The notes below the pieces were generated by a model. It searched no databases. It had not been told where the DNA came from and was given only the letters and a program-made list of their open reading frames with translations. The position numbers and the translations under genes are program-made. Of a stretch of DNA of 64,000 nt, positions 46,145 through 58,433 are shown piece after piece. Every line of letters starts with the position of its first letter. Position 1 is the first letter of the stretch. This stretch comes from Castanea sativa (taxonomy: Eukaryota; Streptophyta; Magnoliopsida; Fagales; Fagaceae), in NCBI RefSeq assembly GCF_040712315.1, contig NC_134023.1:65239257-65303256 (forward strand), read 5' to 3'.

Positions 46145-49100
46145 ATGTCAGATACTAATCCAGATGACCCATGTTCGGGTAAGCTATCAGCACTTTTTAC
46201 AAGAGTAGCAAAACATGTATTCGGCTTCTTCTTGATGGTGGTTCTATGCAATGTCACACATTACCTGTTAAGGCCTTTCTCACAACCTCGTATCACATCG
46301 GATACCTTTGTAAGTCTCTCTCTCTATCTCTATCAAGAGTTTTGTAACTCAATGATATTGTCCCGTTCTTTCTATGGAAAAGAACTCAGATTCAAATCTC
46401 TCCCGACAATATGAATAACACTAAATAATTATTGTGCATTTTTCTTGTTTAGTGAGATTTATAGGAAAATATGCTTGCATGTGACTTTGATATTGATTAT
46501 GGGGAATGAAAACACAGTCATATAGAGATCCTTGTATAGCATAATTGTGGTCCTAGGTGATTGAATACTAATATCACTATAGACAGCAAAGGACCATGTT
46601 ACATAGGTGTTGGTGTTAGCCACTACTTCTCTCTTATCCCCTCAAAATTTTAGGTTAATATATTATCAATTGAAACAAAGTAATTATCAAAATTCAAGCC
46701 TCCAGACCCCAAAAACTAATACCAGAAAAACAAAAACCCCAAGCCTAACCCAGTTGGTCCTTTAGCACTTTAGATTTCAAAATTGTAGTTAAAATGTAGC
46801 ATTAAAGAATCGCTTTCTCCTATTCTCCAAAATTTAATTAAATAGAAAAAACCTCAATGCCCAAAAACCTATTTGAAAATCTTAATCATTCCTTGTCCAT
46901 GCATGCATCATCTCTCTCAAAAGTGTGAATTCCACACAACATTAAGACTTACACATTGTAAGGGAAATGATGCACAGTTGTATATATATATATATATATC
47001 AGATAAATAAGATAATTGTTACTTGTGCATGCAGAATTCTTTTTTTTTATTATTATTGATGGGAGTTTTGGCATGAAACCAAATTTGTACAATAAAGAGC
47101 AGAGTCGAGTGGGAAACAAAGCCTACCATAACTTGTATATCTAACAAGCATTGGATATATCAGTCATCACTGCTCATTAGTCACTTTAAATTAGAACTTT
47201 GCTAAGAGATGCTTTTTTCTGGTTGCAGTAGTGCTTATCTATGCCATGACACTCTTTTATTGTGATTAAATTCCTCATCTTTTTCTTATTACATGCAGAT
47301 AGGACTACTCATTGGCAACTTAAGAATCGTACATGGTTTTTTTGACATATCAGCAGCTCAAACTTTGCGTTTCATCATTGATTTTGGCATGATCTGTTAC
47401 ATGTTTGTGTTGGGCATTGAAATGGATCCATATGTACTCCTTAAGTTACCAACCAAGGATGCTACAGTAGCCTATGCAGGAATGCTCTCCACATTCGTCC
47501 TAGCCGGCGCTATAACCCCATTTCTGAACTATACTCAGGAATTTAAGATGAACTTCACCCTCACCCTCTCTACTGCCCTCTCTAGCACAGCCTCTCCTGT
47601 CCTGACCCGTCTAATTACTAGTCACAAAATAGGCAAGTCAGACATAGGGCAGCTTGTGATTGCTGCAGGAATGCACTCTGATTTTATATCCACCCTTCTC
47701 ATTTCCATTGGCTATATTGCATTTCCAATAAGAGAAAAACTCTCAGGTAAGAGTAGACTTCAAGATTCCATGGAGATGACTATTGCACTAGTTATACAAA
47801 CTGTGATCACTGCCAAAGTTTCACCCATTATTATGAACTGGGTTAACAATGAGAACCCAGAAGGCAAACCAATGAAAGGCTCACATTTAGTGCTTGCAGT
47901 TGCCTTTATGGCCTTGGTTTGCAGCTGCTCAACTGTGTACGGTTTTAGCCCCATTCTAAGCGCGTTTATGGCAGGCATTTTCTTGCCAAGTGAGGGGAGG
48001 GTATCTAAGTGGGTAATTAGCAAAATCAACTACTTGTTAAGCACCATTTTCTATCCCATTTTTTTCCTTTGGATGGGGTTCGAAGCTGATTTCCGCGAGT
48101 TTGAACCTGACCAAATAGGAACCTGGGCAAGGTTATTTCTACTCTTTCTGATAGCAACAGTCGGAAAGGTAGCTGGAACAGTACTTTCTGGGGTGCTGTT
48201 GGGATTTCGTTGGCCTGAATCATTTGCACTGGGGTTGCTTCTCTCTACAAAGGGCCATTATCAAATTTACTTGGCTATTGCTGCTAAAACAGTAAGTTTC
48301 TATTTTATTCCTTTATTTTCAAATTTTTTTTTGAACCAAAAAAAAAAAAATTCTATCCTATTCTTCATTTTACTTTGAAACTTGTAAGATAACTGTCATG
48401 TCTCTTGCATGTAGAAAATGTTTCCAAGTTTAGTACAAGGCATGCTTCTGAGGGCCTAAAAAGCAACAGCCATATTTGTTTATTGTAGCATTTGCACACA
48501 CTAGTTACATTCGACAAATTATTACAGGCACAAACAAAAATGCATGCAGCTTAGGGAAAAAAAAGTGTAACCTGAAAAAGTAATCATAGATCTCCCATAA
48601 AAGTGATTCTGCATAAATTTAAAAAAATAAAATAAAAGCATTAAACTGTCAACAAAAACTAAATTAACTCATTTGAAATTAATGCAAGCCAGAATGAATT
48701 GGATGTATAGATTTCATGGAACAGGGTAATGCTTCACAAGTAAATAATTAAGTTTCAAATGAAAGACTACAAACAATGATATCAGATACAACTTAATAAG
48801 TGTCAATAGCTATGATTTTCATGCCTCTATAATCTTATTGCTTTTGTACTCTTATAATCAATGCAGGCTGGTACCGTTTCTACTTCAACCAGCACTGTGA
48901 TGGTAATTGCAATCTTTTTCACTGTTGTGCACGCCCCATCAGTTGTTGCATATATCATCAAACGTGCAAGGAAACGAGCACCAACTCATAGAATGGCACT
49001 TCAATCACTTGACCCTTCAAAGGAGGTCCGAATCTTGTTAGGTGTTCATGGACCTCAAGATGCTCCAACTGCCATCAACTTCACAGAGATTTCTCGAGGC

Positions 49101-50337
49101 AGAGCTGACCCTGGAATCGCGATATATCTTACTGACATGATTGAACTCACGGATAACATAGCAGCCACACTCGTGAGAGGTGACGAAGAGGACACAGTGA
49201 CTGTGACCGACCAGACAGTGACAGAAATGAGAGAACAAGTCACTGCTGCAGCTCAAGCCTATATAGACCATAATAGTGATGGTGTCAAACTAAGACGACT
49301 TCTTGCACTCTCAACATTCAGTGGTATGTCCCAGGATATCTGCATCTTGGCAGAGGACTTGATGACAGCACTCATCATATTGCCATTTCACAAGAGACAG
49401 CGTGCCGATGGAACATTGGATGCAGGCCATCCAGGATTCAGATATGTGAACCGCAAGGTAAAATCAGGAACCGCAAGATATCATAATTTGTTTACAAATC
49501 AAGTAAAGAAAAAATTGGTTATAAAATATAGAAGCATGGGTTACTAGTCATTAGTTAGTACAAATTTTCCTTTCACTCAAGGAGCTAGTATGATTATTTG
49601 AAATTATGAGTTGATCCAAATACTTCACAAAGACAGTATTTGCTGTGTCTCTCCGTGACAAATATAGCTCTTTCCATGCTTCTTCCAAATTGTAGCTTGA
49701 TGATAGTTCTGGTTTTCAACAGGTACTCAGGAACGCCCCGTGCTCAGTGGGAATTCTGGTGGACAGAGGTCTTGGACTGGTAGAAAAAATATCAAGATCA
49801 TATACATCACTCAATGTGGCAGTAATCTTTATTAGTGGCAAAGATGATAGAGAAGCACTAGCTTATGCCGGTCGTGTAGCATGCCATCCTGGGGTAAAAC
49901 TCACGGTAATAAGATTCTTAGTGGAGAACAGTTCAGAGAACACGTCAAGAAGAGCAAGCAGTCATAGGGTCAATGTTGCTGAGCAGGAAGAGGAGATGAA
50001 GCTGGATGATGAGTGCTTTGCTGAGTTTTATGAGAGATATGTAGCAGGGGGGCAAGTTGCTTACATGGAGAAGCATCTAGCAAATTCAGCTGAGACTTAT
50101 TCTACTTTGAGGTCATTGGAAGGGCAGTATGCACTCATCATTGTAGGAAGAGGAGGGAGAGTAAATTCAGTATTGACAGTAGGAATGAATGACTGGCAGC
50201 AGTGCCCGGAATTGGGTCCGATTGGGGATGTTCTTTCGGGGTCTGATTTCTCAGTGAAGACCTCGGTTTTGATCATCCAAACAAATAATGTAAGAGGAGA
50301 ACTAGATGGACTTGATGATGACTTCTCTATCATGTAA
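46145..50337 (+). CDS. CHX28-like: CHX28-like cation/H+ antiporter, four exons, 787 aa
   Basis: CDS is join(46145..46309,47299..48291,48867..49457,49723..50337), 787 codons plus stop, every junction in phase 0 with GT-AG sites. The N-terminus MSDTNPDDPCSGKLSALFTR leads into a hydrophobic Na+/H+-exchanger (CPA2) region of about 10-12 membrane segments to about residue 420 (GLLIGNLRIVHGFFDIS, FMAGIFLPSEGR, LGLLLSTKGHYQIYLA). The second half is a soluble, USP-like regulatory domain (VRILLGVHGPQDA, ALIILPFHKRQRADGTLD, VAVIFISGKDDREALAYAGR, YALIIVGRGGR), typical of plant CHX proteins. The family moves K+ or Na+ against H+ at endomembranes or the plasma membrane. Where many CHX proteins have an Asn-Asp or Asp-Asp pair in the exchanger core, this one reads GMHSDF, as I believe is usual for the CHX28 branch. 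Substrate is not known from sequence. Confidence 0.95.
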
Positions 50338-52169
50338 ATGTCAAACCTAGTGTGATAGAAATAGAACTTAGAAACTAATTGTAACAAAAAAACCAGATCA
50401 GCTGTAGAATTATAGTTTATAGAAATTACAACAACCCATATGAGAATTGACAGTGAGATTGGCCAAGATTAGAAGATAGAGATTAAACAAGCTGATTTTT
50501 TTTTTTTTTAAGAAAAAGAAAAACTGAATGGAAATCAACTGTATGAATATCTGTAAAAATTACGCAGCCTAGTCATTCATTCATTTATGTTCTGTTTAGG
50601 GTGTACTGCCATGCCTTCCCATTGCAGGTTAATTCCTTAGTTAGAAGGACATTTTATGACATAATTTTTTTCATTTTTCAACCAATGTCTTCAATTAAAA
50701 ATCCTTCCTAATAAAAGTTGAATGAGGGGGGGAAAAATCAAATTTCGGTTGCATTTGAGAAGTAAGTTTAAAGTTAGCTTATTTTATTATTTAGGTTATT
50801 TTTGCTACTATTCAGTTTATTTTTAGTACTATTCATGGGTCTTATTACATTTTTTGGTACTATTCATAAGTTTTACCGTACTATTTCAGCTAGTTTTTAT
50901 CTTTATTTACAGTACTTTCAGCAAAAAAATTTCAGCTTCAGCTAAATAAAAGTTGTTCCCGTACGAATTCATTTCCATGTTTGTCATTTGAAAAATAACT
51001 ATATTTAGCAATCCATACAAACTCCCAACTAGAAACTGAAGCAGCCTAAGCTTGTGTCCCTTTTTCTATTCTATGAATTGGTAGATAATTCTGGCTCTCA
51101 TCTGAAGGTTCAAACATCTTAGTTCATGTCACACATAATTTTTCAGAAACTTCATGTTCTTAGTTAAGATTTTTATGCCCCGTTTAGTAGAGCATTTTAA
51201 ACATACATTTTTAGATTTTAAACAACATTACACGTATTTCTATACACTTTTCCACCTATACGTATTTCACAAAATTACAAACAACATTATTCAAACTCCT
51301 CTACCAAACGAGCCCTTAATAATCTAAATGCCACCAATTACAATTTACCAACACCACATGTTAGCTAAAATAACTTCTACTTCTTTTTTGTTTTTTTATT
51401 TTTTTTTATTTTTAGAATCATGAGTCATGACAGCTAAAATAACCGGAAGAGCCGTTATTTGCCAACAACGTTTCCTTTTAGCTTCTTACCTTAATTGGTC
51501 ATGTATAGTTTTTATAACCATTTTTAGTAAGTACAACCACACTTCAATGACTTTCAGCAAATAAGTAATCTGCAAAAGACCACGTCCAAACACACATAAA
51601 TCTTGACTTTCAAAACGAACTTATTCTCACTATTAGTGTTAACTCTTTTTTAGATTGGACTGCAGTGCCATCTATGAAGATTCTGTTTCACTGCAGAGCC
51701 GAATGCTTACTACATATCGCAAAGGAGCCTAAATCAAGATCATAATAGTCCAAGTGCTGGATAAAAATGATGCAGCAACAATACTGTGAACTCGTCTTCA
51801 AAAGATAAGACTTATCAATTTTATTTTTTTTGAAAGGTAAAAGATAAAACTATGTCAACTCACAGATGAAACCCTAAAAGACAGCTATGAATATGATACA
51901 TGAGATCCATATGGTCCAGTTAGTTCCATGCACCTTGCTAGAGATCAGAAAACACTGAAATGCTACTGGTGAAGGCTATGATCAAATCCTCCAATGGACA
52001 CATTTAATATTCTTCATCACCACATAAACTTCATTAATCCATTACAACCATCAGATTCAAAGCAAAAGTTTCATAGAATCAGCCCATTCCCTTCAAATAC
52101 CATTTACAAGAAAATACCACCAACAAAAACAGCAGAACACACTGCTTCCTGGTATGCATTGAATGCATA
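50338..52169. other. 1.8-kb convergent intergenic region with MITE remnants
   Basis: It lies between the 3' ends of CHX28 (+) and RPB11 (-). It contains a MITE-like sequence at about 50750-50960 (repeated TACTATTCA motifs, related to the element at 15708-16036) and a shorter foldback element at 51175-51318. No gene was seen; the outer parts are probably 3' untranslated regions. Confidence 0.6.
51175..51318. mobile_element. Small foldback MITE, about 144 bp, hAT-like ends
   Basis: Left end GCCCCGTTTAGTAGAG pairs with the reverse complement of the right end, GGGCTCGTTTGGTAGAG. The interior ACGTATTTC motif is duplicated (about 51232 and 51259). A related truncated copy is near 56845-56960 (CTGTTTGGTATTG, ACGTATTTCCACAACA). 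No clean target duplication was found. Confidence 0.6.
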
Positions 52170-55100
52170 TTAGAACTCCCTTGAATGCTTTGCCATCTCA
52201 GTCTGCAAGCAGGGATATGAAATTATATTAGTATTATAATCTTGCCAATATAGGAAATGAGGACAGATCTCAATATCTCAAATTAGTGAACTACAACCAA
52301 TGAAACATTCATAAACTCTCACTATTTTATGGTCAGTCAGATAGATATTTTGCCATTCAAATTTATGTCCTCCAAAGAAGGCCAAAATTAATAAAGAAAC
52401 AATCCACTATCTCATGGACTAGACAAATTGAAGCAATTTCCAGTAAAGCAGCAAATTGCTTGTTTCTACATTTAACAGGGGGAAAAAATCTTCAATGTTG
52501 GTGCATCCTCAATTTTCATTCCAAGGAAGTATCTTTCCTTGATCCCATAGAAAGCATCTTAGTTTTCATCCATCACAAGTTGAAACTCTCAATAGAAACC
52601 TGAGTAGGCATAGGATGTTCTGCAAAAATGAGATGATTCTACACCATCTCAGAATTCCTTGTCCTCTAATGCTTACAAATATGATACTAGTTTCTTAACT
52701 GTATACATGAGAGATGCTTGATCATGAAGACATGGGCAAAGAGCAATTAATATTTCCAAATGACATTAAGTATTACACTCTTACTAAAAGCAGGGTAATG
52801 AGAGATGTTGTACCTCGAAACCATTCTTCAAATGGTCAAGCTCCTTGTCCAGATCATTGATAGCCTGGTTATATGCCTGCATTGGTGATGACTGGCTAGT
52901 GGTGTGTATCTATGGAAATACACCAAAATCATTAAGACTAGAATCTCTATAAAAAATTCGATAGGACAGTTCATATAAAACACTCCAACCTATGAACTAC
53001 AAAAGAGATCAATTCATGGGAAAAAAAAAAAAAAAGGAATTCTTATCCATCAAGATGTTGTTCAGATGAATTGACAACGTATAATGTGTGTGCACGCACA
53101 GCAATGTAAAACACCCACAACAACAACAACAACCTAGCCTTAATCTCAAATTTTTTTGGGGTTTGCCAAGCATCCTCAACAAATCAATCAAAGTCAGCCA
53201 CCAATGTCATACACCCACAAATGGACAAACCCTAAATTCATATCTCCAGCACATTAACAACACTATAATTGCATAAATCAATGAATCAGCCATATACAAC
53301 TATCATTATGCTACTCCCCACCCCTCCCCCAAACCTCATATTCATACAGATAAGGAATTAATAACATGGAACCCCCCCCCCCCCCACCCTTAAAAAAAAA
53401 AAATCATTACACACATACATGTAGGAATCAAGATCATCTAGAATTCTTCAAATACAAGCTCTTGCATGAGGATTATTTTTGTTATAGATTGATGAAACAT
53501 TTCTAAAACTAAAACCCATTTGCCCTTTTTGGGGTTTTGGTTTTTGCAACTCATTTTCTGTCACTGACCCATTTGCACATTCTAAAATCTGTGGGAATTT
53601 TTTTCTTCAAAGAAGAAAAAATATATTGTAAAACCTATCCAAAAAAAAACCACTCATGAATGGTTAGAGTTAGTTACCCCATAAACTATAGAGGATTGTA
53701 AGCCTAAGGACAAGTACAGAAATTCAAAAACAAGCACACCTATAGATATATAGGCACAGAAACACTTAAAACACCAAAAACCCCAAAATTTAAAAAAGCA
53801 AAACTTAGGTTCAAATCCTTAGGCATTGTATCTTAGATTCGCCCATCAAATTCAACCATAAGGCTTATTGATAAATGTAACTTCCTTATGTCTAGTAACA
53901 GTTTCCAATGTCACAACATTAAATTTGGAGAATCCAAGGTACAATTTTTAAAACCTTATTTTTTAAAGTACAATTACACTTTAACCAAAGCACACCAATA
54001 CATACGTCCACAAAGAAACACATAAACACCCAAAACCCCTAAATTTAAAAAGCCAAAATTTAGGCTTAGTTTTTTATTCAACCATATGGCTTATTGACCT
54101 GATGATGATGATGATTAGATGTCCAGTAGCATGGAAAATATAGTATGGTTCCCTTCCCTTCTTTTTCTTTTTTAATAACTATTTTTATACATGTATAATA
54201 TGTATCATGTAATTACTTATAAAAAATTTAAAAGGCCAAAGGAACTAAGCCTAAACTGGGGCAAGTTGCTAATTGTGATTTAACTTGCATCCCTTAGGAC
54301 TTCCCACAGATAACCATTTGAAAAGCTAATTTTCTACATTGTCATTCTAATCTTTATTTTAAAAGTTTATTATTTTAAGTTACATATAGTCAATCAGGAA
54401 AAGGACCTATATCTCTAATCTCTTTTTACCATTCTATGGTCCCTATGGAACCATAGAAATCAAGTGGTTCACGATGGGAAGACCCCAAATCCGATAAATG
54501 TTATTCTCACTCACTGCCCAATCTCTTGTATGCAGGTACTAGGAGGCCTTTGGAAATGGACAATCCTAATCTCAAGATCATAGCAGACCAACTCATAAAC
54601 ATGTCTCCAATAGGGTTTAGCAACTCATTATCAAAGTGGCTGGTTGCAGGAAACGGAAATTCAAATGGAGTGGCTATGCATATGCAGCACAGGACTTGCA
54701 GGGAGATCTAATCTTACCCAGCAGCAGTTCAGGATGCAATCGTGGAGGCTACAATAAACGCTAAACACCTCGGTTTTAGACAAGTTTTGTTTGTCAGTTA
54801 TTGCAAAAAGGATTGAATAGGTTCACGACAAGATGGCAGGAACAACTTATGATAATTCTAACTTAACAAGGTTTAACTTTTCACACCATTTTTGTACCAA
54901 AAACTATCCAGTGTAACGCGTTAGAATTAGCTTCTCTAGCTGTTCATTATTCAATCCATTACTGTTGGATCTCTCCAAATCTTATGTAATATAACTTGTG
55001 TCCTGTAACTGTTTTCTATTGCATCAAAATGTTAATTAGAACTATTTAGAATTCAAAATAAAGCGATCCAACTCTAAATAAATTTTGAACAGATTAGGAT

Positions 55101-55747
55101 TGAGTTTCTGTAAATAAATTCAAACTAAATTAGGTAAGCTATTTTCTTATTAACCATCAATTGTCTATAAATATATATATTTTCACAAATAGCCCGTGCA
55201 TTACTAGTTTTAAACTAAACTCAAAACACCGTTTTCCAACAGTTTATACAAACGCACCCGAAAATAAAGCTTGAAATGCATAAACTATAAACCCCTTAAT
55301 AAACTTTAAAAAAAAAAAAAAAAATACTAACCCTAACAATGATTTTGTACTGAAGTGGGTGAGGAAGCTTGTAGCCAGCGAAGAGGACATTGGGGTCCCT
55401 GTGCAATTGCCTGATAATTACAAAAACGCACAAAAGGCAAAGTGAGATTAGGGATTTTGATTAAGTTAAAAAAAAATTAAGTTTAATTAAAATTTACGTA
55501 CATGCGAAGAATGTTGCCGACGGTGTGGTCTTCTCTCTCAATTGTAAACGACGCCGCGTTGATTATCTTCGTGTCCCTCTCGTACGAGACCCTGTGATTT
55601 TTGAACAAAAAAGAAGTGAGGGTTAGAGAGAGAGAGAGAGAGAGAGAAAGGGAGGGTTTTTTTTAGAGAGAGAAAGTGTGTGAAATGAAATTACTTTTTG
55701 GTGCCTTCGGGGACGACGAAACGCTCGTATCGATCGGGAGCATTCAT
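52170..55747 (-). CDS. NRPB11: RNA polymerase II subunit RPB11 (NRPB11), five exons, 116 aa
   Basis: CDS is complement(join(52170..52202,52814..52909,55332..55410,55502..55591,55695..55747)), 116 codons plus stop, the usual length of plant RPB11. The start [18 protein letters not shown] is diagnostic; exon 2 gives [20 protein letters not shown] and [10 protein letters not shown], exon 3 [20 protein letters not shown], exon 4 [20 protein letters not shown] and the last exon [13 protein letters not shown]11 pairs with RPB3 to form the alpha-dimer-like platform of RNA polymerase II in the nucleus. Exon 3 ends AGG|GTTAGT, giving KIIVR. The intron at 52910-55331 is 2.4 kb and holds a retroelement remnant and a SINE fragment. 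The last coding exon has only 33 nt. Confidence 0.97.
53106..53210 (-). mobile_element. SINE 3'-end fragment (Au-like), copy 2
   Basis: CCACAACAACAACAACAACC is followed by TAGCCTTAATCTC and TTTTTTTGGGGTTTGCC, the same order of motifs as at 21187-21240. It lies in the large RPB11 intron in gene orientation. Confidence 0.5.
53371..53384 (+). repeat. Poly-C run in RPB11 intron
   Basis: At least twelve C in a row followed by a poly-A run. Similar long G or C homopolymers occur at 32424, 58415 and 59052. Confidence 0.8.
54526..54970 (+). pseudogene. RNase-H-like (RVT_3 type) gene fragment, frameshifted
   Basis: Inside the RPB11 intron but on the opposite strand. An open frame (54526-54711) ends at TAA. 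It is followed in another frame by [20 protein letters not shown], then LFVSYCKKD and a stop, then after another shift by [20 protein letters not shown]. The spacing of the ALxxAxxLGFxxVL-like block and the FVPxxxNxxAxxLAxxA-like block matches the RNase H domain found in plant non-LTR retroelements and RVT_3 proteins. The assignment rests on motif pattern only. It carries several stops and frameshifts, so it is dead. Confidence 0.5.
55621..55650. repeat. (GA)n tract in RPB11 intron 1
   Basis: About 11 GA units in the 103-bp intron between the first two coding exons, close to the first exon's donor. Confidence 0.8.
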
Positions 55748-55939
55748 AGCTGCAGCTGCTTCTTCTTCTTCTTCTCAAGAACTCTCACTCTCTGTGTGTC
55801 TCGCTCTGTCTCTCAGTTTTTGTTGTGTGTTTTTGTTTAAAAGGGTACGCACCAATAAACGACGTCGTTTCTTTTCTTTTTCCTTTCTCTTTTTTGTAAA
55901 TTAAAACATTCTATAGAAAAATTGTGAGAAAAAGAAATA

Positions 55940-56300
55940 CAGTCTTTAATTTGCAAATTATGTAGTAAAATTCTTTTATTTAAAAATTACTCATTTAGCA
56001 AAATATTTCTATTTTTAAAACTTAGCTTTAACAAAATCGAGTTATAGGTGAAACTCAATATTAGCAATGTCAAGTTCTATGCACATTTTACCACTTAAAT
56101 TTTTTTGAAAATTTAAATAGAACTTGACATTATATCGAGTTCTACTTAAAAATATAATTCAATTTTGAGAATATTGAGTTTTACACGAATCTCAATTTTG
56201 TTAAAATCAAGTTTTAAAAACATGAAGATTTTACTAAATTATTTTAAAATATGGACATTTTACTATATAGTTTGTAAATTAGAAACGCCCAATTTCCCCG
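55940..56300. mobile_element. Foldback MITE, family copy C (dispersed)
   Basis: It shares with copies A and B the left arm TTTAATTTGCAAATTATG and the core motifs GAGTTATAGGTGAAA, GTTCTATGCACATTTT and AATAGAACTTGACATT, and the right arm TATAGTTTGTAAATTAGA. It is more diverged, so it is an independent, older insertion. Confidence 0.75.
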
Positions 56301-56466
56301 TGCACGGGTTTTAACTTTTAGTTTTTGAAAAATTCAAATGGGTTTTAACTTTTAGTTTTTGAAAAATTCAAATGAGTGGATAGGAATAAGAGAAGTACGC
56401 ACAGGTTTTTTACTATGAAGTGAATAACAACGCACAACTTTCTATTACTCTTAACATTTTTATTAT

Positions 56467-56594
56467 GAATTATGCTAGGAACACAACTTTTGACACAACT
56501 TTTCATGTGAGGACACACTCTTACCAATCACAACTTGTCATATAGCGAGTTGTAGTACAAAATTGTGTCAAAAGTTATGTCCATAGCATAATTC
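56467..56594. mobile_element. Mutator-like MITE, 128 bp, with perfect 9-bp target duplication
   Basis: Terminal inverted repeats of about 36 bp: GAATTATGCTAGGAACACAA at the left and GAATTATGCTATGGACATAA at the right (reverse complement), both continuing into CTTTTGACACAA. TTTTATTAT flanks both sides (56458-56466 and 56595-56603). No coding capacity. Confidence 0.9.
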
Positions 56595-58414
56595 TTTTAT
56601 TATTATTTTTTATTACTTTTAATATTCAGTCTATTTTCCTGATCTTAATCATGCCAATTTTTAAAACTATAGTTTTTAGTTTAAAAAGCAAAGGCCATAG
56701 ATATGGTACTTAAGGACATGGAATGATGCACCCATGCATGGCTGCCAGGTGTTTTTTTTTCCTTTAAATTCTAAATTTTAATTGATCGACAAATATTACA
56801 AAATATAACCTAATTATTAAAAAATAATTATTTGTATTTGAAACCTGTTTGGTATTGCCGATTAAACAACAGTTTTCAGTGTTTAAACACCACAATACGT
56901 ATTTTCACAACACTTTTTCACTCACACGTATTTCCACAACACTTAAACAATGATTCTAACATCTAATTTAACACATTTCTATTTTAGAATAGATCTCTTC
57001 CACACACACAAAACAAAAACATAAAAAAAAAAACAAAAAACAAAAAAACCTTATCAATCGTATTAAGTTAAGAGTAGTTCAATTGAATCATTTATTCTTA
57101 ATTATGTTGTAAATAGTGATTAAACAAAATTATAACATTGTTATTGTTTTTGTAATTTTAATTTGATTGTTTGTTCATAGGTTTTTTTTTCCATTTAAAT
57201 AAGGTAAAGAACTTATTGAAAATTGTTTAAATTTGTTTGAATATATTTTGTAAATAATATAATGAGCTATTATTTACTTTATATAATTTAAAATTAATAA
57301 TTAAATTATTTATGATGTTATTAGTTCGACCACTGGTCGGACTATAAAACCAGTGATTATTCCCTTTTTCAGTTCTTTTGACTATACAAGTTTTTAAAAC
57401 TATTAAATAATCAATTTTGAATTATGAAACAAGCCATGGTGCACTACTTACCACTGCTTCTTTATTTTCATTTTATTTTTTAATATTTTTCCTTATTTAC
57501 AAATTGATCATTTATGAATGAAGATAATTTGTATCACTTCAATAATATAATAAATTTAATTGTTTCATTAATAACGCGTTAATCTGTATCACTTTGTCAA
57601 GTAGGTATACTAATACCATCAATAGATAATACCAATTACACGTGTGGAATTGGAGAGAATCCTCCATCCAAATCATCAAGAATTATTAGTTTTCCTAGAT
57701 TCTAAATTTAAAAGGTATGATATATGCAAAGTGATTACATTTTTTTTAAACATAACTTCTTCTTTTTTGTTATTAGAGACAAGATTCTACCCAGGTATAA
57801 TTTAAGTGTATGTGTGTGAAGTTTCATTCCGAAGACTTAAACACCGACTCTTGCTTCCTACCCCATAAGTACTTATCCGTGTGAAGTAACCATCACGCTA
57901 GCAATGATCAATATTCTAGATTGGTGCAAGGTGCTCAAACGGTTGTACATGTAAATTACTTAATGTGACAAATTTATTGCAAGGCATTCAAATTGCGTGA
58001 TTTGTGTATGATTAGTCATTTTGTGAGAATTTTATTTTATGATTAAGTTTTGGGTAATGAGTAATTGAGAGTCTCACATCCTAAGTATTGTTAAGCACTA
58101 CGAGGATGCTGACCAAAGATTGCTTGAGACATAGTAGCCCATTAGAGGTCAGCAAATTGGAGAAATACATGTCAAGTTTCATGTTTCTATGTCAATTTCA
58201 AACCAATACTAAACATATCTCTTGGCCCTTCGAACCGCAACTCCTAAGTGTTCCTCATGAAAATTCATGAGCTTGGGATATGATATGAAGTCTTGTCATT
58301 ATATATATTTTTAGTAGATCAAGCGATGGTATAAAAATAGTAAATTGCTCGAGCTTTCTTGAAGTTGGGCATTTTCCCTTCAAACTCATTTAGTGGAAAT
58401 ATGAGTTATTTTTG

Positions 58415-58433
58415 GGGGGGGGGGGGGGGGGGG
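58415..58433 (+). repeat. Poly-G run
   Basis: About 19 consecutive G in an otherwise AT-rich region; another of about 13 G is at 59052-59064. Length in an assembly may be unreliable. Confidence 0.85.

Noticed and set aside
46103..46414. Single-exon 103-codon reading of the CHX28 first exon
   Set aside because: The frame after 46309 is intron; the donor TTT|GTAAGT and the family sequence support splicing to 47299.
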